Part shown: positions 1 to 5,532 of the stretch, piece by piece | Numbering within the stretch: the stretch's first letter is position 1 | How the letters are laid out: the number at the start of each line of letters is the position of its first letter | DNA from: Clostridia bacterium | GTDB taxonomy: Bacteria; Bacillota; Clostridia; UBA1381; UMGS1253 | Direction of reading: 5' to 3' | Assembly: GCA_017411585.1 (NCBI GenBank) | Contig: JAFQPV010000220.1 | Location: forward strand, 1-5,532 | DNA: 5,532 bases | Program-made: the position numbers and the translations under genes | Notes under the pieces: model-generated | Seen by the model: the letters and a program-made list of their open reading frames with translations, nothing else | Database searches by the model: none | What the model was told of the DNA's origin: nothing

Positions 1-1302
1 GGTATTGTGGATTATATGAAGGAAAAGGTGGGCGAGGGTGCACTCAACGAGGTCACCTATGCCGAGGCGGAGCGCAAGGGGCGCGACCGCGCAGACTTAG
101 ACGAGTACAAGCTAAAGATGCAGTTCGCCTTCTGTTTTACAAACACAGCCCCGATGCTCGAGTACTACCACAACTCAAGCTTTCTTGAAAACGGTGGCTC
201 GCCGGACAAGGCTGTGCGCAGTGCATTTGTCGCATCGATTGACCAGTATCTGCGCCAAAACGGCAAGTATCAGAAAAACGAATCCAAGATTACATTTGTC
301 GATGTTGCGGATTCGCTTGCGTTTGTATCCAGCTCGTTTTCGACACAGACCAGCTATGAAAACCAGACGAAGAAGGCCATCAACAACAAGTTTATTCAGG
401 AGGCGATGACGGAGTTTTTCCGCCAGCAGCTTGATATTTATTTAATCGAAAACAAAACCGAGGCAGAAAAGATTGCCAACCAAATGCTTGTCAATAAGCG
501 CAGCCGCGAAAGCGCGGAGCGCGCAAGAGTGAACACAAAGAAAAAGCTGACGGGCAGTATGGACGTTACCAACCGCGTGCAAAAGTTTGTCGACTGCCGC
601 TCCAAGGACGTGGAACGCCGCGAGGTCTACATTGTGGAGGGTGACTCCGCGCTTGGCTCATGTAAGCAGGGGCGCGATGCGGAATTCCAGGCGATTATCC
701 CGATTCGCGGTAAAATCTTAAACTGCTTAAAGGCAGACTATGACAAGATTTTCAAAAGCGAGATTATTACCGACCTTCTGCGTGTGCTCGGTTGCGGCGT
801 AGAGGTACAAAACAAGCACAACAAGGAATTTAATAAATTTGACCCGGAGCTGCTTCGCTGGAGCAAGGTCATCATCTGTACCGATGCCGATGTCGACGGC
901 TATCAGATCAGAACGCTGGTGCTGACGATGATTTACCGCCTTGTGCCGTCTCTAATCGAGATGGGCAAGGTCTATATCGCAGAATCACCGCTGTTTGAAA
1001 TCACGCATAAGGATGAAACCTATTTTGCATATACCGAGGCGGAAAAAACGCAGATTTTGGAAAAGCTGGAGGGCAAAAAGGTGAAAATCCAGCGCTCCAA
1101 GGGTCTTGGCGAAAATGAGCCGGAGATGATGTGGCAGACCACGATGAATCCGCAAACGCGCCGCTTAATCCGCGTGGATGCGGCAGATATGGAAGAAACG
1201 GAAAAGATGTTTGACCTGCTTTTGGGTGACAACCTGCAGGGCAGAAAAGATTATATTGCTGAGGTCGGTGAAGATTACATCGACATGGCAGACGTAAGCT
1301 AA
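1..1302 (+). CDS. parE: Type IIA DNA topoisomerase subunit B (ParE/GyrB family), 5'-truncated by the window
   Basis: This is the ATPase/TOPRIM subunit of a type IIA topoisomerase, which binds ATP and supplies the metal site for DNA cleavage by the partner encoded just downstream. The frame is open from base 1, so the GTG at 7 is internal and not a start. Only 433 residues are present against about 640-680 for the family, so the N-terminal GHKL ATP-binding part is missing. Numbering from base 1, residues 1-190 are the transducer region, with the QTK loop that keeps the ATP-contacting lysine (K124). The TOPRIM domain follows, with EGDSALGS from E213, PIRGKILN, and DADVDG at 295-300 (metal-binding acidic residues intact). 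A C-terminal RSKGLGE begins at 365. Several motifs differ from ordinary GyrB/ParE: GGSP instead of GGTH, YQI instead of S/A-H-I after DADVDG, and RSKGLGE instead of RYKGLGE. They fit my memory of a divergent second topoisomerase family in Clostridia. ParE rather than GyrB is inferred from the partner. Confidence 0.93.
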   Translation, partial: GIVDYMKEKVGEGALNEVTYAEAERKGRDRADLDEYKLKMQFAFCFTNTAPMLEYYHNSSFLENGGSPDKAVRSAFVASIDQYLRQNGKYQKNESKITFVDVADSLAFVSSSFSTQTSYENQTKKAINNKFIQEAMTEFFRQQLDIYLIENKTEAEKIANQMLVNKRSRESAERARVNTKKKLTGSMDVTNRVQKFVDCRSKDVERREVYIVEGDSALGSCKQGRDAEFQAIIPIRGKILNCLKADYDKIFKSEIITDLLRVLGCGVEVQNKHNKEFNKFDPELLRWSKVIICTDADVDGYQIRTLVLTMIYRLVPSLIEMGKVYIAESPLFEITHKDETYFAYTEAEKTQILEKLEGKKVKIQRSKGLGENEPEMMWQTTMNPQTRRLIRVDAADMEETEKMFDLLLGDNLQGRKDYIAEVGEDYIDMADVS

Positions 1303-1310
1303 GGGGAGGG
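1301..1310 (+). promoter_or_regulatory. Ribosome binding site for the GTG-started topoisomerase A subunit
   Basis: The purine run AAGGGGAGGG overlaps the last two bases of the upstream TAA stop and ends 6 bases before the GTG at 1317. It decides that GTG as the start. The next in-frame ATG, at 1371, would remove the conserved N-terminal segment before the PYAMSV motif. The overlap with the stop codon suggests translational coupling of the two subunits. Confidence 0.8.
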
Positions 1311-1316
1311 AGAAAC

Positions 1317-3500
1317 GTGGAACAGAATTTTACACCGCAAAGGATTACGGACACCTTAAAAGACAATTATATGCCGTATGCGATGAGTGTTATCATTTCG
1401 CGTGCCATCCCGGAAATTGACGGCTTTAAACCGTCACACAGAAAGCTTTTGTATACGATGTACAAGATGGGACTGCTTAGCGGCGCAAGGACAAAGTCTG
1501 CAAACGTTGTGGGACAGACAATGCGCTTAAATCCGCACGGCGATCAGGCAATTTACGAGACGATGGTGCGCTTAACGCGCGGTCACGAGGCGCTTTTGCA
1601 TCCGTTTGTAGACTCGAAGGGTAACTTTGGTAAGCGCTATTCGCGCGATATGGCATTTGCGGCATCGCGTTATACCGAGGTTAAGCTCGACGGCATCTGC
1701 TCGGAAATCTTTGCCGATATGGACAAAAACACGGTGGAGTTTGTCGATAACTACGATGCGACGATGAAGGAGCCTACGCTGCTTCCGACGGCGTTTCCGA
1801 ACATTTTGGTCAACCCGAATGAGGGTATTGCGGTCGGTATGGCATCGCAGATTGCAAGCTTTAATTTAAAAGAGGTCTGTGCGGCGACGATTGCGTATAT
1901 GAATGACGAGTTTGCCGACTTGTCCGAAGTGATGCCGGCACCGGATTTTTCGACCGGCGGCATTTTGCTGTACAACAAAGATGAGATGGACAAAATCTAT
2001 GAATCGGGGCGCGGCAGCTTTAAGCTACGCTCGGTTTATAGCTATGATAAAAAGAACAACTGTATTGAAATTACTGAAATTCCGTATTCGACGAGCATCG
2101 AGGCAATCATCGAAAAGCTTGCCGAGCTGATTAAGGCGGGCAAAATCCGCGAAATCAGCGATGTGCGCGATGAATCGGACAAGAGCGGTCTGAAGCTGAC
2201 GCTGGATTTAAAGCGCGGCACGGATGCAGATGCGCTGATGACGCGCCTGTTTAAGATGACACCGCTCGAGGCATCGTTTGGCTGTAACTTTAACCTTTTG
2301 ATTCACAGCCGCCCGGTTGTGCTGGGGGTGCGCGGCATTATTGCCGAGTGGGTGAATTTCAGAATGGAGTGCGTAAAGCGCGGTCTTGCGTATGATATCG
2401 AGCAAAAGAGTGCAAAGCTGCACCTTTTGGAAGGTTTAAAGAAAATCCTTTTGGATATCGACAAGGCAATCAGCATCATCCGCCATACCGAGCAGGAAGC
2501 GATGGTTATTCCAAACCTCATGCGCGGCTTTGAAATTGACCAGATTCAGGCGGAGTATGTTGCAGACATCAAGCTCCGCAATTTAAACCGTGAATACATT
2601 TTAAAGCGCACGGACGATATCGAAAACTTGAAGGACGAGATTGCAAATCTGCAGAAAACACTCGGCAGCAATCGCCTGGTGAAGAAGCTGATTGCAAAGC
2701 AGCTGGAGGGAATTTCCAAAAAATATGGCATTGAGCGTAAAACAAAAATTGTGGACGATACCGAAGTTGAGCATTTCAACGCAAAGGAAGTCGTTGCAGA
2801 TTATGCACTGACCATCTTCTTTACGAAGGAAAACTATTTAAAGAAGGTGCCGGCGATTTCGCTGCGCAGCTCGGGTACGGAGCACGTTTTAAAGGAAGGC
2901 GACGTGATTTTGTCTGCCAATGAGACAAATAACCGCTTTGATTTGGTGATGTTCTCTGACAGGCAGAACGTATATAAAACCCGCATCTGCGATTTGCCGG
3001 ACGGCAAGGTGAGCAAGATGGGCGAGTATTTGCCGAATCTTTTGCAGATGGAACCGGGCGAGAAAATCCTGTTTGTCATCCCGACGGAGAAGTACGAGGG
3101 CAATATGCTCTTTAGCTTTGAAAACGGCAAGATGGCAAAGGTACCGCTTGCGGCGTATGCAACCAAGACCAACCGTAAAAAGCTTACCAATGCTTACTAT
3201 GGCGGCTCAAAGCTTGTAAAGATGCTGTACTTGGGTGAAGAGGAGAAGGAATTTATTGTATATTCCAACCTCGGTAAGGCGCTGTATCTGCATACCTCCA
3301 AGGTACCGCTCAAAACGACGAAGACCACCCAGGGCGTGCAGGTAATGATTTCCAAGAAGGGCAGCGTTGTACAAAATATCGAGCCGGTGGAAACCTGCGG
3401 CATTGAAGATATTGCATACTATAAGACAAAGAACATTCCGGCGATGGGTAATTTTTTAAAGGATGAGGATTTGCCGGAAAAACAGATTACATTATTTTAA
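1317..3500 (+). CDS. parC: Type IIA DNA topoisomerase subunit A (ParC/GyrA family), GTG start
   Basis: This is the DNA cleavage and rejoining subunit, expected to form an A2B2 enzyme with the product of the preceding gene. It has 727 residues, close to ParC (about 750) and shorter than most GyrA. The winged-helix segment has PYAMSVI at 20-26 and KPSHRK at 38-43. NPHGDQAIYET at 72-82 is the quinolone region, and the catalytic tyrosine is Y119 in SRYTE. GIAVGMA carries the DNA-intercalating isoleucine, I171. A tower and coiled-coil region spans roughly 340-480 and ends in KKYGIERKT (468-476). The remaining 240 residues look like a beta-pinwheel with blade-like strands such as NVYKTRICDLP, but no GyrA-box (Q-R/K-R-G-G-K-G) is visible. 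Its absence favours decatenation or relaxation (topoisomerase IV) over negative supercoiling; that is inference. At the positions of E. coli GyrA Ser83 and Asp87 it has Gln77 and Glu81. The gene starts 14 bases after its partner and ends 13 bases before prfB. Confidence 0.95.
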   Translation: MEQNFTPQRITDTLKDNYMPYAMSVIISRAIPEIDGFKPSHRKLLYTMYKMGLLSGARTKSANVVGQTMRLNPHGDQAIYETMVRLTRGHEALLHPFVDSKGNFGKRYSRDMAFAASRYTEVKLDGICSEIFADMDKNTVEFVDNYDATMKEPTLLPTAFPNILVNPNEGIAVGMASQIASFNLKEVCAATIAYMNDEFADLSEVMPAPDFSTGGILLYNKDEMDKIYESGRGSFKLRSVYSYDKKNNCIEITEIPYSTSIEAIIEKLAELIKAGKIREISDVRDESDKSGLKLTLDLKRGTDADALMTRLFKMTPLEASFGCNFNLLIHSRPVVLGVRGIIAEWVNFRMECVKRGLAYDIEQKSAKLHLLEGLKKILLDIDKAISIIRHTEQEAMVIPNLMRGFEIDQIQAEYVADIKLRNLNREYILKRTDDIENLKDEIANLQKTLGSNRLVKKLIAKQLEGISKKYGIERKTKIVDDTEVEHFNAKEVVADYALTIFFTKENYLKKVPAISLRSSGTEHVLKEGDVILSANETNNRFDLVMFSDRQNVYKTRICDLPDGKVSKMGEYLPNLLQMEPGEKILFVIPTEKYEGNMLFSFENGKMAKVPLAAYATKTNRKKLTNAYYGGSKLVKMLYLGEEEKEFIVYSNLGKALYLHTSKVPLKTTKTTQGVQVMISKKGSVVQNIEPVETCGIEDIAYYKTKNIPAMGNFLKDEDLPEKQITLF

Positions 3501-3504
3501 GGAG
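3499..3504 (+). promoter_or_regulatory. Ribosome binding site of prfB
   Basis: AAGGAG begins within the TAA stop of the topoisomerase A gene and lies 9 bases before the ATG at 3514. It supports that ATG as the prfB start. The overlap with the upstream stop suggests that prfB is read from the same transcript. Confidence 0.75.
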
Positions 3505-3513
3505 TGACGCAGT

Positions 3514-4635
3514 ATGCTCGAATATGAAGAGTACAGACTACAGCTTGAGGGCTTAACAGACAAAATTACAGAATTAAAGGATGCATTGGATATTGCCGGT
3601 GCACAGGCAAAGATTGAAGAGCTGGAAGCAGAGGCGGCAAAGCCGGACTTCTACTCCGATATGGAAAATTCGCAGAAGATTTTGCAGCAGACCAAGCAGC
3701 TTAAGGATAAAATTGAGCGTTATGAGCGCATGGTCAGCGATTGGGATGACGCAAAGACATTGGTTGCCCTCGCCATCGAGGAAGATGATGATTCGCTTTT
3801 GGATGAAATCACCGAGGCTTGCGAGAGCATAAAGGATACGCTGGATACAATGACGCTCGAAACGCTTCTGACCGGTAAGTACGATAAGTGCAACGCCATT
3901 CTTACCTTCCACGCCGGTGCAGGCGGTACAGAGGCGCAGGACTGGGCTTCGATGCTGATGCGTATGTATGAAATGTGGGCGGCAAAGCGCGGCTACGGCT
4001 GTGAGGTGCTTGACTTATTAGACGGCGATGAAGCCGGCATCAAGAGTGCGACCATTCAGATTACGGGCTTAAATGCCTACGGCTATGCGAAGGCGGAAAA
4101 GGGGGTACACAGACTTGTGCGTATCTCGCCGTTTGATGCTTCCGGCAGAAGACATACCTCGTTTGCTTCTGTGGAGGTTATGCCGGAAATTGAGGATGAA
4201 ATTGACATCAAAATCAATCCGGAGGATTTGAAAATCGACACGTACCGCTCCAGCGGCGCGGGCGGTCAGCACGTCAACAAGACGGAGTCTGCAATTCGTA
4301 TTACGCATATCCCGACCGGCGTTGTCGTAGCGTGTCAGAATGAGCGTTCGCAGTTTAAAAACCGCGATACGGCGATGAAGATGCTCAAAGCAAAGCTTGT
4401 TGAAATTGCAGAGCAGCAGCAAAAGGATAAAATCGAGGACATCAAGGGCGTGCAGAAGGAAATTGCCTGGGGCAGTCAGATTCGCTCGTATGTGTTCCAT
4501 CCGTACAACATGGTAAAAGACCACAGAACCAATTTTGAGGTCGGCAACATCGGTGCGGTGATGGACGGCGATTTGGATGGCTTTGTCAATGCATACTTAA
4601 AATCCGCCAGCCTGGGCACACTGAATTTGAAATAA
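3514..4635 (+). CDS. prfB: Peptide chain release factor 2 (RF2), continuous frame without programmed frameshift
   Basis: RF2 is the class I release factor that recognises UGA and UAA in the ribosomal A site and triggers hydrolysis of peptidyl-tRNA. The protein has 373 residues (E. coli RF2 has 365). An N-terminal helical domain of about 110 residues is followed by AGAGGTEAQDW, typical of this family. The stop-codon recognition tripeptide SPF is at 205-207 and the catalytic GGQ at 250-252, matching E. coli numbering; SPF instead of PxT separates RF2 from RF1. The residue at 246 is Ser; E. coli K-12 has Thr there. The C-terminal WGSQIRSYVFHPYNMVKDHRT segment is very like the Bacillus protein. 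Most prfB genes carry an in-frame UGA near codon 26 that needs a +1 shift. Here codons 25-26 are TTG GAT, so the frame is unbroken and that autoregulation is absent. It is probably cotranscribed with the topoisomerase genes, since a terminator follows within 10 bases of the stop. Confidence 0.98.
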   Translation: MLEYEEYRLQLEGLTDKITELKDALDIAGAQAKIEELEAEAAKPDFYSDMENSQKILQQTKQLKDKIERYERMVSDWDDAKTLVALAIEEDDDSLLDEITEACESIKDTLDTMTLETLLTGKYDKCNAILTFHAGAGGTEAQDWASMLMRMYEMWAAKRGYGCEVLDLLDGDEAGIKSATIQITGLNAYGYAKAEKGVHRLVRISPFDASGRRHTSFASVEVMPEIEDEIDIKINPEDLKIDTYRSSGAGGQHVNKTESAIRITHIPTGVVVACQNERSQFKNRDTAMKMLKAKLVEIAEQQQKDKIEDIKGVQKEIAWGSQIRSYVFHPYNMVKDHRTNFEVGNIGAVMDGDLDGFVNAYLKSASLGTLNLK

Positions 4636-4642
4636 GAAATAG

Positions 4643-4674
4643 CGGACAGGGATATGCGCCTTGTCCGTTTTATT
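4643..4674 (+). terminator. Rho-independent terminator after prfB
   Basis: A 9-bp stem pairs CGGACAGGG (4643-4651) with CCTTGTCCG (4659-4667), with one G-U pair and a 7-base loop. It is followed by TTTTATT. The flanking A-G and T-T bases can extend the stem by up to two weak pairs. It starts 7 bases after the prfB stop, so it should end the topoisomerase-prfB transcript and insulate the secreted-protein gene. On the other strand the stem is not followed by a good T tract, so it looks one-directional. Confidence 0.85.
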
Positions 4675-4705
4675 GTACAAAAAAGAAGGTTGTTTCTTGT
4701 GCAAA

Positions 4706-4714
4706 TGCTACAAT
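4706..4714 (+). promoter_or_regulatory. Possible upstream extended -10 promoter element
   Basis: TGCTACAAT matches a TGn extended -10 element. No good -35 lies 16-18 bp upstream (the sequence there is around AAGGTT), so it would rely on the extended -10 contact. It sits 28 bp before an almost identical element at 4734-4742, and its last T is the first base of that promoter's -35. It could be a weak second promoter or a chance match in AT-rich DNA. Confidence 0.3.
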
Positions 4715-4742
4715 TGACAGATAAAGTAAATTTTGATACAAT
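4714..4742 (+). promoter_or_regulatory. Sigma-A type promoter of the secreted-protein gene
   Basis: The -35 element TTGACA (4714-4719) is a perfect consensus match. After a 17-bp spacer comes TACAAT (4737-4742), preceded by TGA, which makes it an extended -10. Transcription would start around 4749-4750, leaving a leader of about 33 bases before the TTG start. By sequence this should be a strong vegetative promoter. An AT-rich dyad, ATAATA/TATTAT (4741-4746 and 4755-4760), lies over the expected start point, but there is no further sign that it is an operator. Confidence 0.8.
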
Positions 4743-4770
4743 AATATCATCTGTTATTATGTATAGAAAG

Positions 4771-4776
4771 AAGGAG
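4771..4776 (+). promoter_or_regulatory. Ribosome binding site deciding a TTG start
   Basis: AAGGAG lies 6 bases upstream of the TTG at 4783. An in-frame ATG at 4759 would sit only about 10 bases after the predicted transcription start, has no ribosome binding site, and would place this AAGGAG inside the coding region. The next ATG, at 4813, also lacks a ribosome binding site and would remove the lysines of the signal peptide. Confidence 0.75.
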
Positions 4777-4782
4777 AAAAGG

Positions 4783-5532
4783 TTGAAAAAGAATGTATCG
4801 AAAGTTCTTTGTATGCTTTTGGCGATTGCGGCAATTTTCTGCCTGCACACAGCTGTTTTTGCAGCAGAGACGGAAGCGCCTGTAGCGGACTATCAGATTT
4901 TAGGACCGATGGGTTCGTCGGATTTGGACGGTAACCTTGTGATTACCACAGATGGTACGGAATTGATTCTGGAGGCAGATTTTGGTGCAGCAAGCATAGA
5001 TACACTTGCGTGGGATGTCATTTCCGGTAAGGATGTTCTTGCAATCCATGACCGTGCAGGCTACCCGGGCGAGGCGATTGCAACGCCGCTTGCAAACGGT
5101 GAAGCCACTGTGATTGCATACTTAGAGGATGGCAGCAAGGTAAGTGCAACACGAAAGATTATTGTAAGCAACCAAACGCCGGAAGAGCCTGCAACCCAGT
5201 TTACATTCACCTGCGGTGTTGAAGGTGCCGGCGATGTAAAAAGAATGACCGGTGAAGATAGCTTTGTAATGCTTGGTACAAAATATCAAAACCAGCATGA
5301 AGCGGGCACAGTAATGGACCTGACGGCGGTTGAGGACGGCAAATCGTTTAAATATTGGGCTGTGGGCACAAACAAAGATATTATTGTATCCACAGAGAAA
5401 AACTTTAAGTTCACACTCGGGCAGGATATAACGATTACTGCTGTTTTTGATAAATCGGATGATGGCAGTATGTATGGCACGAATGCAACCTTTATTTACA
5501 ATAATATTGTTGCGAGCAATATGTATGTAAAA
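4783..5532 (+). CDS. Secreted or cell-surface protein with Ig-like and InlB/Flg_new-like repeat regions, 3'-truncated by the window
   Basis: This frame opens at a TTG and stays open for 250 codons to the window edge; the stop lies outside. Residues 1-27 form a clear signal peptide: basic MKKNVSK, a hydrophobic core (LCMLLAIAAIFCL), and VFA before a likely signal peptidase I cut after A27. There is no convincing lipobox. Residues about 38-128 resemble a bacterial Ig-like (Big_2-type) domain, with AWDVISG and GEATVIAYLEDGS matching its typical strand patterns. Residues about 139-222 resemble the divergent InlB B-repeat/Flg_new type: HEAGTVMDLTA, then FKYWAV, then ITITAVF. A further strand begins at about 234. 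Such modules are common in adhesins and extracellular enzymes of gut Clostridia. The visible part shows no catalytic motif, so the function cannot be named. The gene has its own promoter and follows a terminator, so it is separate from the prfB transcript. Cell-wall anchoring (LPXTG or SLH) cannot be judged without the C-terminus. Confidence 0.85.
   Translation, partial: MKKNVSKVLCMLLAIAAIFCLHTAVFAAETEAPVADYQILGPMGSSDLDGNLVITTDGTELILEADFGAASIDTLAWDVISGKDVLAIHDRAGYPGEAIATPLANGEATVIAYLEDGSKVSATRKIIVSNQTPEEPATQFTFTCGVEGAGDVKRMTGEDSFVMLGTKYQNQHEAGTVMDLTAVEDGKSFKYWAVGTNKDIIVSTEKNFKFTLGQDITITAVFDKSDDGSMYGTNATFIYNNIVASNMYVK

Noticed and set aside
7..9. GTG as the start of the topoisomerase B gene
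   Set aside because: The frame is open upstream to base 1, no ribosome binding site is visible, and the encoded protein would lack the whole ATP-binding domain. The gene simply begins before the window.
185..409. A 74-codon + strand frame inside the topoisomerase B gene, and an 83-codon one at 3581-3832 inside prfB
   Set aside because: Both are rich in Arg and Ser/Thr, as out-of-frame translations of these genes tend to be, and show no domain or ribosome binding site. The second starts near the old RF2 frameshift position, but the RF2 frame itself is continuous there.
4069..4524. A 151-codon open frame on the minus strand, with other minus-strand frames at 1001-1366, 2834-3190, 3574-3912 and 4476-4850
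   Set aside because: All but the last lie fully antisense to genes with clear family motifs, and the last covers the end of prfB, the terminator and the promoter region. Their predicted products have no recognisable domains and no convincing ribosome binding sites, so they are shadows of the real coding strand.
4733..4760. Alternative promoter TTGATA (4733-4738), 16-bp spacer, TATTAT (4755-4760)
   Set aside because: It would start transcription at about 4767, only a few bases before the AAGGAG at 4771. The overlapping TTGACA/TGATACAAT promoter is a better match with a sensible leader.
4741..4760. Inverted repeat ATAATA/TATTAT across the expected transcription start
   Set aside because: It is only 6 bp, purely A/T and in AT-rich DNA, so chance is likely. 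It is not enough to call an operator.
4759..4761. In-frame ATG as the start of the secreted protein
   Set aside because: It has no ribosome binding site, lies about 10 bases from the predicted transcript start, and would put the AAGGAG inside the gene. The TTG at 4783 gives a normal-length signal peptide.

Overview
The window reads as housekeeping chromosome from a Gram-positive Clostridia-type bacterium, most likely a Lachnospiraceae or Oscillospiraceae relative. The reasons are strong AGGAG-type ribosome binding sites, free use of GTG and TTG starts, a consensus sigma-A promoter, moderate GC genes around an AT-rich intergenic stretch, and proteins that look like the divergent second type IIA topoisomerase pair of gut Clostridia and a Bacillus-like RF2. 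The family placement is inference.

All genes lie on the + strand. Positions 1-1302 hold the C-terminal two thirds of a GyrB/ParE-type ATPase subunit whose start lies upstream of the window. After 14 bases comes the complete GyrA/ParC-type cleavage subunit (1317-3500, GTG start). After 13 more bases comes prfB (3514-4635), encoding peptide chain release factor 2. The tight spacing and shared direction suggest one transcript, closed by an intrinsic terminator at 4643-4674. The two topoisomerase subunits should form one A2B2 enzyme that cuts and passes duplex DNA. It is probably topoisomerase IV-like, because no GyrA-box is visible. RF2 ends translation at UGA and UAA and is metabolically unrelated.

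From 4636 to 4782 is a 147-base intergenic region with the terminator, two tandem TGnTACAAT extended -10 elements (the second with a perfect TTGACA at 17 bp), and an AAGGAG ribosome binding site. These lead into a separate unit: a TTG-started secreted protein with a signal peptide, an Ig-like region and an InlB/Flg_new-like repeat. It runs off the window at 5532 and is not obvious in an ATG-based search.

I see no CRISPR array, tRNA, rRNA, insertion sequence or phage element, and no convincing new biological system. The points worth a second look are motif departures in the topoisomerase pair (including the quinolone-contact positions), an RF2 gene without the programmed frameshift, and the tandem promoter elements.
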